Shown here in pieces: positions 45,898-58,801 of a DNA stretch of 64,000 bases. The DNA is from Vicia villosa. Its lineage: Eukaryota > Streptophyta > Magnoliopsida > Fabales > Fabaceae. The position numbers and the translations under genes are program-made. Below the pieces are notes generated by a model. That model did no database searches. It saw nothing but the letters and a program-made list of their open reading frames with translations, and was not told the origin of the DNA. The stretch's first letter is position 1, and each line of letters opens with the position of its first letter. Location of the stretch: assembly GCF_029867415.1 (NCBI RefSeq), contig NC_081182.1, positions 6,611,213 to 6,675,212 on the forward strand, read 5' to 3'.

Positions 45898-48800
45898 TCC
45901 GTATTCCATGGAGTGTCACAAAAAGAAATAAGCCCAGAAGGAGTCAAGTCTCCTCAACTATGGCAATCATCATTTCCTTTCTGTGTTCTCATTTCAAGTA
46001 TTTCCTGTTTTGTAGAAAGCTGCTTCCTTGAACTCGTTGGTATAATAATAATAAAAGCACCACAAATTCTCGAACAACTTTGTCAGAATCTTCTTTCCAA
46101 GAGGTAATCAAGAATTTCCTGTAGAAGCACCTCTCATTCTCAAGGTTCTTGTGCTCAATTGTATCCGTGGAGGTTGGTGTTTCAGTTGGTGTTTTGGTCT
46201 TTCCTTACAACAAGTAGCTTCTCTAAGTTTGGTGACCATGCAAGGTACTTCCATTTAGGATGGCAATTACTAATCTAGCAACTATGCTTGGGGCTCCCGA
46301 TCGAGGGATAAGCAAGACGTACTCTTATCTTGAGCATTGCGCCATTTGCATTGCTCGAATCCCTAAAAGCATTACAAATTCCTATGTGACTTCGTCAGAA
46401 TCTTCTTCCGTGTGGTAATCAAGAGTGTTCTTCACAATGCTTCTCATCCTCAAGGTTCTACTTCATATCTCAGTTGCCTTTTCTCATGATTTCCTTCTCA
46501 GTGGCCCTTGCTTGTTAACAGAGAGAAAAATATAAGAAACAAATTGATGGCCTTATGCCCAGTTGCTTCCTCGTTTGTCAGAATTTCAATTGGTTAAGAT
46601 TCGTGTTTTGGGTCTTCTGCACCACAAGTAGCTCTCTTGAGTTTGATGACCATACCAGATTCTTTCCATTTATGATGGCGATTACTACTCTAGCAACTAT
46701 GCTTGGGGCTCCCGCACGAGGGATAAGCAAGACGTACTCTTATCTTGAGCATTGCATCACTCGCATTGCTCGAATCCCTAAAGCAAGGCAAAAGTTTACA
46801 ACTCATGGGTGACTTTGTTGGAGTTCTCTTTTGAAGTAATCTGAAGTGTTTAGGAAGGAACTGCAGAAAGTATTCAAGCTCAACAAGTCCAGACGGAGTC
46901 AAGTCTCCTCAACAGCGGCACCCATTTAGTTTCTTACTGCATTCTCATTGTAATTTTTCATTTGTGTGTTTAAGCATCAATAGCATGTAAAAACTTGTTA
47001 ATTTCGGAATGAAAATCATAATACATTGTTTATGTTCGTCTTGAAGTAATCCATTCGTTATCACTCATAAAATGTTTTGGCATTAAGATACCAACTTTAC
47101 TAATTGCTTGCTTATGCAAAAAGCTGAGGGAGAATGATGAAAAATAAAAATGCAAAATCTCTAATCGTGTGTTTTTGAATAAAACCCTACTGAGGATGTA
47201 CAGGCATTGTTTCAAATCCCCAAACACTGGAGATATAAGGGAGATAGACCCTCGTCAACCCCTTTGAGCCTTGAAGTAGGAGTTTCTTTTTCTAATCATA
47301 AAAAAAAACCCTATTTTGACCTTGGGGAAGGGTAGTGTTCATTTAACTTGATCGAGCTTTCAAAACTCACCAAAAGGGTGTGCATCTAAGGATACAACAA
47401 TGGTTGTCCTTCCAAAGGTTGAGGAATGTCAAAACCGCAATGATTATCCCTATTCCATCAAGAGATCAAGAGAGAACGATACCACAATGGTAATCTTTCA
47501 TCAAATCAAAGGAGTGAGGCAGTCGCAATCACCTCCAGCGAATCAAAGACTATGCGAGGTCACACGACTTGTTCAAAAAAAAATAGAGAGCAAAAAAAAG
47601 AAATGGCAAAAAAAAAAATAATAATAAGAAGAAGAAAATGACAAAAAAGAAAATGGCAAAAGAAAAAAGATGATGAAATTGCCAAGCAAGAACAAAGTCG
47701 TGTGACAATGAATCAGAAGAATAAGAGGTGAGCGACCGCCATGTCCAGAGAACCTCATTGATTCCTCAACCACTCCAAATTCCTTGTGAGGAATGAACAC
47801 TCATGTCAAGTTAACTGAACATAGGATTGGAGAACATCATGAAGGGGGTGGGCACCAAATAATTTTGAGCCTAAAAATCCTTTGTTTCCAAAACCGTGAA
47901 CCTGGCCAAGTTACAACCCTTAAAAGTCCTAATTGAAGTAGGGTTTATTTTGAAAGCGCACTCCGATGAGATAGTGTTTAACTGACTCCCAATGAAGCGA
48001 GACTCATATCCATGTTGGTATCGTACGTTTGCCTTATCTTCCATATGCAAAAATCGAGGTTGTGTCAACCAGTGATTCATTCACAAGAGGTCGCAATCTC
48101 ATTTCAATAAAAAGTTTCTTTAAACTTCAAGACTAACATAGGCTTTGCATTAGAATTACCATTCTTAGAATTAACATTCTTTTGCATACAAATATGTGCT
48201 TAACATCAAGGAAATTACTATGATGAGGATCAGTGAGCAACTTGATCATATCGAAGTACAAGAGACTTGAGAACTCCGAGGAATAAAGGCTAATCATTTC
48301 AAATGTTGACCATCAAGGGGCAGATTCTCTAAAAACTCCGTTGGGCATGCACAGTTAATGCTTTCTTTGATTACCTTGAGGGGAAGAGTTTGAAGACTCC
48401 GTTGAGCGTGGTAAAGTTGTTTCCATGTTTGTTTAACTTCAAAACAAAGAAAGCTTGAGCATTCTAGTCCGATGTACCTAATTAGGGGCAATTAAGTCGA
48501 GGTTTGACCTCTCAAATTCAGCATATCTAGGGCAATCATGTCGACAAATCTCTTCGAGCCTTGATCAATCTGGGGCAATCAAGTCGAGGAATCTCTCTTG
48601 AGTTCAACCAATCTGGGGCAGTTACGTCGAGATTCGACAAATCTCTCCAAGGATCCTTTGGGGCAAATCCCTCCATAAGTCACGAAGCCTGGGGGACAAT
48701 TCTGAGTTTTTTGTCGCTCCATGACCATAGGAGTTTATTTCTCCTAGAAATTTGGTCTCTCCTCAAGCATAAGGGTTTATCCCTCCTAGGAGTTGTTCTA

Positions 48801-49330
48801 CTTCCCTAATCAAAGCTCCTTATCGGGATTTCTCATCCCCAACATGGTGAATCGAGGGAATCTCCTCAAACTAAAAATCCTCCAACCAGTGGCACATGGT
48901 GAGAAGTCAGAAATCATTCTTCAAGTCAAAGAAAAGTGCATCTTACAAATCAAAGTCCAATATCTATTGGCACCTCCACACGGTCCTTAACACTAAGGGG
49001 ATTTTCCCTGGTGTTTACCTCACTAATGCCTTTATTTGGCACTCTGCATATAGCGTTCACTGCATATAACATTGCATCCTCAAAAGCGTAGCATATCCAT
49101 CAAAATGGAACATTACGCCACAGAAAAATTCAAACATGCATACAAAGCATAAGCCAGATAATACAAATCCGCACCCAGTCAAGACAATAATACATCCCCA
49201 CACAAAAAGTTGTCCTTACAAATTCTGATTGATATCTGCTACTACATTTCAAATCTCTTCCAACCACGGTGCCGAGGCGAGGTATCTTCAATCTCTGATG
49301 AGTGTCTGACACAATGTCTTCTTTTGTCCC
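45898..49330 (+). mobile_element. Non-coding interior of element 1
   Basis: No protease, reverse transcriptase, RNase H or integrase motif is seen in any frame. A segment of about 210 bp (46207-46430) is duplicated at 46627-46850 (actatgcttggggctcccg in both). A shorter one, ggagtcaagtctcctcaac, occurs at about 45938 and 46893. Blocks at 47190-47340 and 47820-47950 resemble 60840-60975 and 61465-61590 of element 2. Purine-rich simple sequence lies at 47570-47690. Confidence 0.8.
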
Positions 49331-50020
49331 TGGTGTCGAGTCGATGTTGAGTCATAGATCGTAAGAGATCTTATTCTTTCAGTCCTGAAGATCATGCTTA
49401 GGTCTTCTCCTGGTGTCGAGTCGATGTTGAGTCATAGATCGTAAGAGATCTTATTCTTCCAGTCCTGAAGATCATGCTTAGGTCTTCTCCTGATGTCGAG
49501 TCGATGTTGAGTCATAGATCGTAAGAGATCTTATTCTTTCAGTCCTGAAGATCATGCTTAGGTCTTCTCCTGGTGTCGAGTCGATGTTGAGTCATAGATC
49601 GTAAGAGATCTTATTCTTCCAGTCCTGAAGATCATGCTTAGGTCTTCTCTTGATGTCGAGTCGATGTTGAGTCATAGATCGTAAGAGATCTTATTCTTTC
49701 AGTCCTGAAGATCATGCTTAGGTCTTCTCCTGGTGTCGAGTCGATGTTGAGTCATAGATCGTAAGAGATCTTATTCTTCCAGTCCTAAAGATCGTACGAG
49801 ATCCTCTCCTGATGTTGAGTCGATGTTGAGTCATAGATCGTAAGAGATCTTATTCTTTCAGTCCTAAAGATCGTACGAGATCCTCTCCTGATGTTGAGTC
49901 GATGTTGAGTCATAGATCGTAAGAGATCTTATTCTTTCAGTCCTAAAGATCGTACGAGATCCTCTCCTGATGTCGAGTCGATGTTGAGTCATAGATCGTA
50001 CGAGATCTTTTTCCTTTCGG
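49331..50020 (+). repeat. 80/79-bp tandem array before the 3' LTR
   Basis: Units start at 49331, 49411, 49491, 49571, 49651, 49731, 49810, 49889 and 49968, each beginning tggtgtcgagtcgatgttga or tgatg... . Odd and even units differ consistently (ttctttcag against ttcttccag), so the first part is built of 160-bp dimers. The last three switch to a tcctaaagatcgtacgagat variant. Such arrays next to the 3' untranslated region are known from Ogre/Tat elements (family knowledge). Confidence 0.95.
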
Positions 50021-50289
50021 TCATTGTTTCATACAACCATTCTCTTTGAAAACCCCGTGTCGGCATTGCTACGTTACAAGCTATCTCCCTTCTTCCAATT
50101 ACTCACTGTAAATATTTCCACCAGAAAAAAACAAAAATTCTCTTTCCCCAGCAGATGTCAAAATAAAAATAAGGACAATACTTACGCCACCTCCTCTTTT
50201 AGGACAAATTTTTGGTCTTGATATTTAATCTTCTTCTACCTCGAATGTTCGAAAGGCTAGCGCCAATCTCACCTTCAGGCTTAAGACGA

Positions 50290-50304
50290 TTAAATAGGGG
50301 CAGC
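50290..50304 (+). promoter_or_regulatory. Polypurine tract of element 1
   Basis: ttaaataggggcagc stands directly before the 3' LTR. The same sequence precedes the 3' LTR of element 2 (63496-63510). Confidence 0.8.
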
Positions 50305-53300
50305 TGTCATACCCCAAATTTGTCCTACCGTTATTTATCTGGCTTGCAAATCATAAACATACATCCATTTAGGTCATATCATTGCATGCATCTGTATCAT
50401 TGGTCCTTGGTCAGGAGGAGAGACTTGAAGCCTAATGTGGGGTGTCATCAGCCGGCCCAAGACCTCTTGAAATCAAGGTTTTCATCCAGTTCATAGCATT
50501 GGCAAGTGTAGAAGTCATCAGATCCTCTTAATCAGGGTTTCCTTGACCAAAGTCAACCAGTTGACTTTCTGGTCAACATTTAACAAGGAATTTCCTACCA
50601 AGTGAGGAGCTTTCATATTGGCTATGTGGGCGTATTCATTTGACTGGATTTGACCAGAGGAGATTTAATCAAGAATTCCATCAATAATCAGAAAAATCAG
50701 AACATTTGGCTTTTGGGTCAAAATCAGAAGAATTATTCAAATATTGACTTTTGGTGGAAATTTAACCAAGAAAAGTCAAAGAATGGATAAAATCGGGAGT
50801 TTGACAAAAGTTGCCAAAAATAAGAAAATGACAAAAATGGAAAGTTCCATACTTAGAGAAATTTTTGAAAGATTTGAAAATGGTTGACCAGCTCACTTCA
50901 GGTCCAGTTTACACGTGTTTCTAGGCTTCAATTCAAAACAAGCTCAACATAGAAAATGTTCAAATCATGACATTGTACAACTTTGTAGTTGGAAGATTTT
51001 TCATTGGAAGCGTAGATCAAAAGTTACAAGAGTTGGAAGTTTGAGAATCATCATTCAAGTAAGTCAGGATGCCAAGCAAAATTCTGGGCAGCATGCATGC
51101 ATTTCTACAAACACGTGGTGCGCAATATTGGAAGCCAGTTTAAGATAACTACAGGCACCCATCAGGTTCAAACTTGGCATCCATCTGATCTCCTCCATGC
51201 ACTATACACAATGAGCCAAGAACCACGTTAATTGGATGTGTAATGAACGAATTAGGAGCTCTCAAAGTGGTGATCATGCAAAGGTAGCTCATGGCGCATG
51301 GCTGGGCAAGGATGTAAGGCAGGCGCAAAACACTTTGTCAAATAGGTGGCGGGCAATTTTCAAATCCAATTTTAAGGAACTATAGGCATCTCTGGCACTT
51401 CATTCAAATTGATACATATTCTACTCTATGCCCTCTTTCAAATAGTCCAAGAACCATGCTAATTGAATACACAATGATCAAATTATGAGGCTTCAAACTC
51501 GGGTCCATGAGAACTGACTTTGGCTAAGGCATGGCAGATCACGCACGCGCACACCGGTCATTGATGGATCAGCATGTTCATAAAGGAATTCGAAGAAGAT
51601 ATCATCATCATCTCTCACTTGTCCCAACATGAAACTTCCTCTACCCCATCCCCTCTCCTCGCAAAACTTGGAAGTGAATCAATAGATGAGCGATAGTGAG
51701 AGATACATGTACACAAAGTAAGCATCAGTGGTGATTCATAGCATGAGGCAACGGCAAATTCTGCAGCCATACATACACCAGTTAGCACCGCAGCTCCACA
51801 CTTAGCCATGCACGAGGAAAAGCGCGTGGAAAACATACCAGTAGTGATCAAATACTTGCTCTTGGGATGGATCCTCAACATAACACCACACCTTAACACT
51901 CCATGCACCCTCCACATATATATCCAAAAGCCCTTCATAAACAACGACACACTTCATTTTCACGGTTACATACAAACCCTCTCATCTTCACTCTCATCAC
52001 TCCCCAATCTTCTCTCTCGTCCCTCACCTTCACTCTCCCTCTTCATCTCTCTAACCACCCTAACAACCACCTAACAAACTTGCTAGCCACCTATAACCGT
52101 CACCTTCAACAACCACCAACCACCTCCTTCACCACCATAACCCTCATTCTCTTTTCTCTCGTTTTCATCTTCACCCTCACCAACAAACTCAACCTTCATA
52201 TCTCTCCGTCGAACCGTGATCATCATCATCCACCATCATCAACCTCTATACTTTTCCTCATCAATCATTGTCAACAATCTCATCACCACCCGCATCGTTA
52301 TGGCCACTTCTCATCTTCGATTCTCCCTCACCTTGAATCAAGAGCAGTTCCTCTGAGTTCATCATTGTCCATTAAGTTTGTATCACCGCTGAGGTAAAGC
52401 TTCAAGAACCGGGTTCATTTCTAAGAGATCTTTACTCAACTTCATAGTTGGTGGCGTGATGGATCTTCAAGATTGAATTGCAGCTTGTAAAATTTCCATA
52501 TCATTCGAGTCAAGAAAGCTTCAGGTAAGTACTCAGTCCTCTTACACGGTAGAAGCTATCACTGTGCCTTCGAACGCTTTGTAGTATATTATGCTCAATC
52601 CGTGGATCTGCGAAGTGTGTTTTCGTTTTGCATTGAAATTGAAGTGTGTTCGTGTTCAAACGATTTGATTAGGATACATATTCGGTGAGAATTGCTCTGG
52701 TATGTTTAAGGTGCACTTCTGTGAAGTTTGATAGTTCTAGGGTTTTAGAGTTTTGTTCGGTCTGAGTAATAAAGTGAGATCTATAGAAAACTAGTGACAG
52801 ATCCGTGTTCACCGCAAGAATCCGAGTCGAGCAATACCGCTCTCTTGAATTTTTGAGAAATTTAGTGCCGCCTCCGCCGTGGATCTACCGGAGAAGACGA
52901 CCGGAGCGTGGCTCCGGCGTCTGGGATGCTTGCATGGTTCGTTTCCCGCTTTGCCTACGTGGCAATCCATTACTGGCTCTGTTTCCCATCTTATTTCATA
53001 TTTTGTTTTCATTCAAATGATTAAGAGGTGACGTGTTAATACCTGATTTGACCAGCAGTGTTTTTGTCTTTATCCCATTTAGTCCCATCTTGACCAGTTG
53101 ATATACGTTATCCCTTATTTTTCTATGTCACATGTTAATAACCATATAACAAGTCATGAACCACATGCTGAGACAGGATAATAAAAAACAAAATGAAAAT
53201 AGTATGAAGATAAGTGAAGGAATGGAAGTGGATAGATAATGTAGTTGGGCCATGCGCTATGGGCCTAAGTTGTTTCCAGGAACCACACCCCTTGATTGCT

Positions 53301-55061
53301 AACACTCCCGCCTCTTAATGATGTTGGGCCTGGACGCTCATGCTCTTCGCACCCCCCTGCATTAGGCCCAGATTGCTTGTGACTAGTTTTAGTTCATATA
53401 AAAAACTGCTAAACTCACCCTCTGCAGTGTAGCTTAGATTTTCACCTTATTTTTTTGTTTTGCTTTTACTTTAGCTCTTAATTCCATTTTTTTAATCAAG
53501 TAAAAAATGCATAAAATCAATGTTAGATATTAGTTCATTCCACAATAGTTTTCTTACTTTTAGTTGATAAAAACATGATAAAACCTTTAATATTTTGTTA
53601 GACTTGTAGGTGATCATTGACATTAGAAAACTCATAAAAATAGTAGACTTTAGGTTGATTTTGACATTAATCCTTTGAATTTTCTTTCATAAAAAGGTCA
53701 TGAAAAGTAGTAGTTTTGTAGTTTAATTTTGCATTGATGTTTGAATTGTTTTCATACTAGTTCCATGTTATTTTTGTATGACGCTTGTGCGATTTTATTG
53801 CTTGTATTTTTTGGCCTTATTTTAGGCCTATTTCGTTAGTACCATTTTAGATTCTTTTTGTACATAGATAGGAATTAGGACAACTTAGACTAGAATTTAG
53901 ATATAGTTCCCTTCTCATTTTCTTTTTCTTTTTAAATCTTAAAATGCTTAATAAAAATTGATGAAGATCATACCGTTGCTTTATTTCATGGTAGGAAAGA
54001 AATGATTGAGGCGTAGGCCTCGATGTATGTTCTTTCCTACTTAGCGGAGAAGAAATGATTGAGGTGTGAAGCCTCGGTGTATTTCTTAACCGTTATTTAG
54101 AGAAACGATTGTGGCGTAGGCCTCGATGTGCATTCTCTAAATATTCATAAAAAACTTTTTTCGTATTTCCTTTACTTAGCGGAGAAGAAATGATTGAGGT
54201 GTGAAGCCTCGGTGTATTTCTTAACCGTTATTTAGAGAAACGATTGTGGCGTAGGCCTCGATGTGCATTCTCTAAATATTCATAAAAAACTTTTTTCGTA
54301 TTTCCTTTACTTAGCGGAGAAGAAATGATTGAGGTGTGAGGCCTCGGTGTATTTCTTAACCGCCATTTAGAGAAACGATTGTGGCGTAGGCCTCGATGTG
54401 CGTTCTCTAAATATGCAAAACAAAACTCTTTTTGGTATGATCTAAGTCACAAATTAAATCCCCTTAAAAAACACCAATAAAAAACACATAAAACACTAAT
54501 AAATGGTCAGATTTAAAACAAAGTAAGGAAGTGGTGCGAAGCCTTGTAGTAGGTTCTCGTCATCATGGAATTACCCTAAAAGACACAAACCAATCTCCTT
54601 TTTTCTTTTCTTAAGGGCAAGTTATCTCCGCTCCATTGCATCCTAGGCGATCCCTTATGCAAGAGCGTGAGCGTTAACGCCGCCCAACTAAAAAAACACA
54701 AAACAAACAGAAAATCTTTAGCCGAGCTACGGTAACTCTGATTCCTGAAAAGGATACGTAGGCAGCGGGGTAGGGCCCGTGCGAGTACAATTCTTTATTT
54801 TCCCTACATTTTGCATTCATTCGCATTTAGACATAGACATAGCATACACCCATTAGATAGAAACAAACATAGGTGGATACCATCGAGTACGATGGGCGCG
54901 AGGGGTGCTAGCACCTTCCCCTTGCGTAACCGACTCCCGTACCTTGATTCTCTGGTCGCAAGACCTTGTTCCTTCATTTGTTAGGTTTTCTGATATTCCT
55001 TTCCCTTATGGGATAAATATATTGGTGGCGACTCTGTTCATTTTTTCGCGAGCGTGCGACA
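50305..55061 (+). mobile_element. 3' LTR (4757 bp) of element 1
   Basis: Near-identical to 39008-43751. It is followed by gacat (55062-55066), which matches the 5' TSD at 39003-39007. It carries the complete third 135-bp unit, including the 13 bp absent from the 5' LTR, and the hairpin-like block at 54902-54921. The sequence after the TSD resumes the copia LTR. Confidence 0.95.
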
Positions 55062-55066
55062 GACAT

Positions 55067-55302
55067 TGTGAATATAACTTCTATCAGAATTGGCTACAGC
55101 GATTGGTGCATTTAGAAGTATCCAGGCATTAGAACTTCAGCGTGAGCTTTACATAAAGTCCAAGTTCTGATGGTACTTGAGTTAGAATTTCTTTTGAAAT
55201 AAGAAACATATAATTAGAGTACCATATTTACTTATACAAAATTTATTTAATTGTTATCATCAAAACACTAAGATATGATTAGAACCAAACTATATTCTAA
55301 CA
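55067..55302 (-). mobile_element. Copia 5' LTR, second part
   Basis: Resumes the LTR left at 39007. On the minus strand the LTR begins tgttagaatatagtttgg at 55302, preceded by gaaat on the plus side as candidate TSD. The other LTR of this copia element is not in the window. Confidence 0.78.
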
Positions 55303-55495
55303 GAAATCTCCAGCCCTTGGCACACCATCTCAAACACCTTAATAAAGCCCCAATTGTTAGGCGTTAGCTCAGAAGGAATGATGTTAAGGACTTTCATAAC
55401 ATCCACCTTTAAAGGGGAAAAGGAGAAAAGAACCCTCGTGTCCTTTATGAGGGGGAGTGGAAGTAAGAATAGGAGATGATGAGCTAAGAAAGGTG
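55303..55495 (-). pseudogene. Diverged copy of gypsy-type protein fragment
   Basis: Collinear with 34497-34690 over its whole length, with substitutions and small gaps (ctccagcccttggcacaccat in both). It corresponds to the N-terminal part of the decayed protein at 33186-34696. It is flanked on one side by the copia LTR and on the other by the LTR of element 2. Confidence 0.75.
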
Positions 55496-56190
55496 TGTTG
55501 TACCCTAAATTTTGCCCCGACTTTTTATCTACATCATTTACATTTAGTATTATTATTGTATCTCAAAAATCCAAAAAAATTATATGTAGTACTCATTTGC
55601 ATCATTCTCATTCAAAAAATTGAAAAAAAATTATATACATTCATTTCATACATCATTTTACAATTAATAGTTTTTCTTATATATACTAACCATTGCATGA
55701 TTTTAATATTTTAATTTTAATTCAATTTATCTTGATAGATTGAATTTCTATTAAAATTTTAAAACAATTTTATTTGTTATTACTTGTTATTTGTTTTGTA
55801 GATGCAATTCAATAAAAGCAAAGTCCATTTGGTTCAAGAAAGATTTGTAAGGCCCAAGTCATTTTTAATCCAAGTCAATTTCAAACCATGAAGCCAAGTT
55901 GAGAAGTGGGTCCACCACAACTTTGCCCTTCACGTTTTCAGTAGGAGGAGTTTACACAAAATTCCCTTCGCGTTTCATTTGCAGCAAAGTTCTTTTCCAT
56001 GTGATAATAAGACAAAAACTCAATGCAAAATATCTTCAATTTCCTCACCACCTTTCACGTGAAATTCCTACAAAAATGCAAAACAAACTTTCTGCCACCT
56101 CTCCATTTTCTTCACGCGTTTTATCCCGGAAATAGTGGATCTGATTCTCTTTTACTCAGAAATTCCTCTTCTAACCTCACTCACTCTCAC

Positions 56191-56200
56191 CTATAAATAC
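56191..56200 (+). promoter_or_regulatory. TATA box of element 2 LTR
   Basis: The sequence cactctcacCTATAAATACaatgc is a near-consensus plant TATA box, and the start site is expected near 56222-56230. It divides U3 (about 730 bp) from a long R-U5 (about 2.5 kb). Confidence 0.7.
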
Positions 56201-58600
56201 AATGCTTCATCACAGAAATAGAGGAGGAAGAAAAAGCATCGAAACTCTGCCAAAATTGAATCGAAACTTCCTCCAATCCATGTAAACTCCAAATATCACC
56301 ATCCTCATTCATCCTTTGAAACCGTTCCACCTTCATACGTCCAAACTCACCTCCAAATCAACTCCATAAATCTGCAAATCTCCATTTCAACATTTTAACC
56401 ATAAAATCACCTTCAATATTTCACCTCACATACTAAACCATTCTGCATAATCACTCACAATATCATAACCATTTCTAACAACCAATTCAGAACCGTCAAT
56501 ACGAAATCGCGACAAGCAATCTTCCAATAAAGCACTGCATTCACTCACCAAATCACTGAAACATCGATGATTACACAGAACCTGCAGAGTTAACTCTTTT
56601 ATTTTTGTTATTGCTAATCTTCATTTGTTTTATTGACTGGTTGCAAGTGTAACAGATCCGCACCGAGCTTTAACTCCGCCACCGATTCGCAACGTCGGTC
56701 CATCATCATCAACACAACATCGTTTCCGATCCCGTTTCGGACATGAATCTTCAGGCGATCATACCTGCACACAGAGATCTATCAGATTCATCGTAACAAC
56801 ACACACAGCTAGACGGACACGAACTCAAATCAGTGACGCAGACGAAGACGAAGCGAGAGTAGAAAATAGGAACGAACAACGCACCAACGCATCAGATCGG
56901 TACTCCTTTCGACCTTTGATTTCGATTTCCATGTTGATTTACATCGTTGATAAATTGTATGTTGTTTGTTCTATTTTGGATTGATAGCTTGTTTGATTTC
57001 AATATGTGTTTGAATGCTGTGAATTTGATCTGTGTTTGAATTTCTGATTGAGTGTGGGTTATGAAATCGTTTGATTGAGTAGAAACAGAGATGTTGATAG
57101 GTTTTTATTTGTTTATTTGTGAGAGAGAATCGTAAAGAGAGAAACAGAGAAGTGAGGTCGTGAGAGAACTGAGAAAGATGAAGTGAGGTTTTGTTGTGTG
57201 TTATTATTTGAGAGAAAGAACAGAGTGAAACAGGGGATAGATTGGTTTGGTTCTCATTTAGGGTTCATTCTGTTTTCTAGTGGGCTTGTTTTCATTTCAG
57301 AAACCCGGATCCATATTTTTGCTTGCTTACCATCATTAATTTCGGCCTACACCCTGCTAGTACAATCTAATGAATTTGGTCCAATACATCTTGGGCCTGC
57401 ATCCATTTTTGGGCACCCCTTTTGACTGTTTGTGTTAATTATTTTTGTTTCTTTGTTTATTTTTCTTAGTTGATAAAAATTGCATGACATAAAAATACAA
57501 AAATACGTTTATTAGATTTTATTTTTCATATTTTAAAATACCAAAAACATGTTTAGAATTAGATTTTATTTTCCATATTAAAAACACCAAAAATATGTTG
57601 TTTAATTTTAAATTCCTTTAGATTTAATATGCTTATTTCTATATCTTCTCTTTTGTTATTTTCTTGATTAATTGTTAATATTTTCTTTATCATTTCTCAT
57701 GCATCATTATATATATCCGTTCTAACATTTTCTTGATTTTTTGTGAGGTACTACCATCTTTGAGGACTTACTTATGGACATTTATAATTCATTTTAATTT
57801 TTGTATATATTATCCTTTTATTTTTCGATTGGGTTGTAATAATTCGTAGTTTATATTCATCCCCATTTATTAAGTGTGTAATCCCCATCCCCGAAGCCTT
57901 GTAATAATTTTACCGCTTTCCTTTACCGCTTTATTTTATTATTGCTTGCATGCTTTTAACCGTTTTTCAAAATAAAAGAATATTAGGTTCTTAGCCGTTT
58001 TCTACCATAAGTCGATTGCACTTCACGCATCGCCATCAACCGTACTTACACGTGCACACTTGCACGTACACCCTTATTTTACTCCTATGTTCATTCCTTT
58101 ATGTTTGAACCCTTATGCTTGTTTGTATGGATTTTACCTGTATGAGCTTGTATGTTTTCATTCACTTCACCCCTGCATTACTTGGTCCATATACCAAGCC
58201 CCCAACCAACTCTTTGTAAGTCGAGTGCCTTGCGCACCGCCATCGACCTGTTTTTTCAAAACTCTTTTTCATAATAAAACCTTGACTTTTGACATGTGAT
58301 CTTCTTTAAACTCTTTTGTGCACTTGCACTCTTTTCCTTTAAAACTGTTTTCAATAAAATCCTTTTTCAAAACTTTTGAGCAGAACTACAAATGCTCTGA
58401 CTTCTCCATTGCACTTAGGAGGTATGTAGGCACAAGACACAACGTCTTGCCGAGCAAACTTTTGTAAATAATCTTTTTCTTTTGGTAAATAACCTTTTTC
58501 TTTTGTATATATTTCTTTCCTCATTTCTTTTAGCAAACAAAAATGATTTTAACATAAACACAGATTTTCAAAAGGTTCCTGTGGAGTACCACAGATGTGA

Positions 58601-58620
58601 GGGGTGCTAACACCTTCCCC
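58601..58620 (+). promoter_or_regulatory. Conserved hairpin-like block, element 2
   Basis: GGGGTGCTAACACCTTCCCC lies 176 bases before the LTR end. It corresponds to the block at 43592 and 54902 although the rest of the two LTRs is unrelated by eye. Confidence 0.6.
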
Positions 58621-58783
58621 TTACATAACCAACCCCCGTATCCAGATTTCTTTTTGTGGTTTTTTTCGAGTTTTTTCCCTTTCCTCTTTTTGGAATAAAA
58701 AAAGTTCGGTGGCGACTCTTGCTTTTTTAACGATTTAAGTTAACCAATGACTTAAACTCAAAATTTTCGCCGCTACAGAAAAG

Positions 58784-58801
58784 TGGCGACTCTGCTGGGG
58801 A
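58784..58801 (+). promoter_or_regulatory. Primer-binding site of element 2
   Basis: tggcgactctgctgggga is identical to the primer site of element 1 and starts six bases after the LTR end. Confidence 0.85.

Larger units (their letters stand above)
55496..58777 (+). mobile_element. 5' LTR (3282 bp) of non-autonomous Ogre-like element 2
   Basis: Begins tgttgtaccctaaattttgc and ends cgctaca. The first 490 bases recur, without a difference I could see, at 63511-64000. It has a strong TATA box (ctataaatac, 56191-56200) and the TACGTAGGCA-like block near 58421. It also has the hairpin-like block at 58601-58620 and a PBS-like tggcgactct at 58710. The left flank aggtg (55491-55495) should be the TSD; its partner lies outside the window. 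Confidence 0.92.

Noticed and set aside
49331..50020. Regular repeats reminiscent of a CRISPR array
   Set aside because: Units are contiguous without variable spacers, and the setting is a plant LTR element.
43772..50304. Hidden reverse transcriptase or integrase in element 1
   Set aside because: I looked for the usual motifs (for example YxDD, HHCC, DDE context) in the listed frames and found none.
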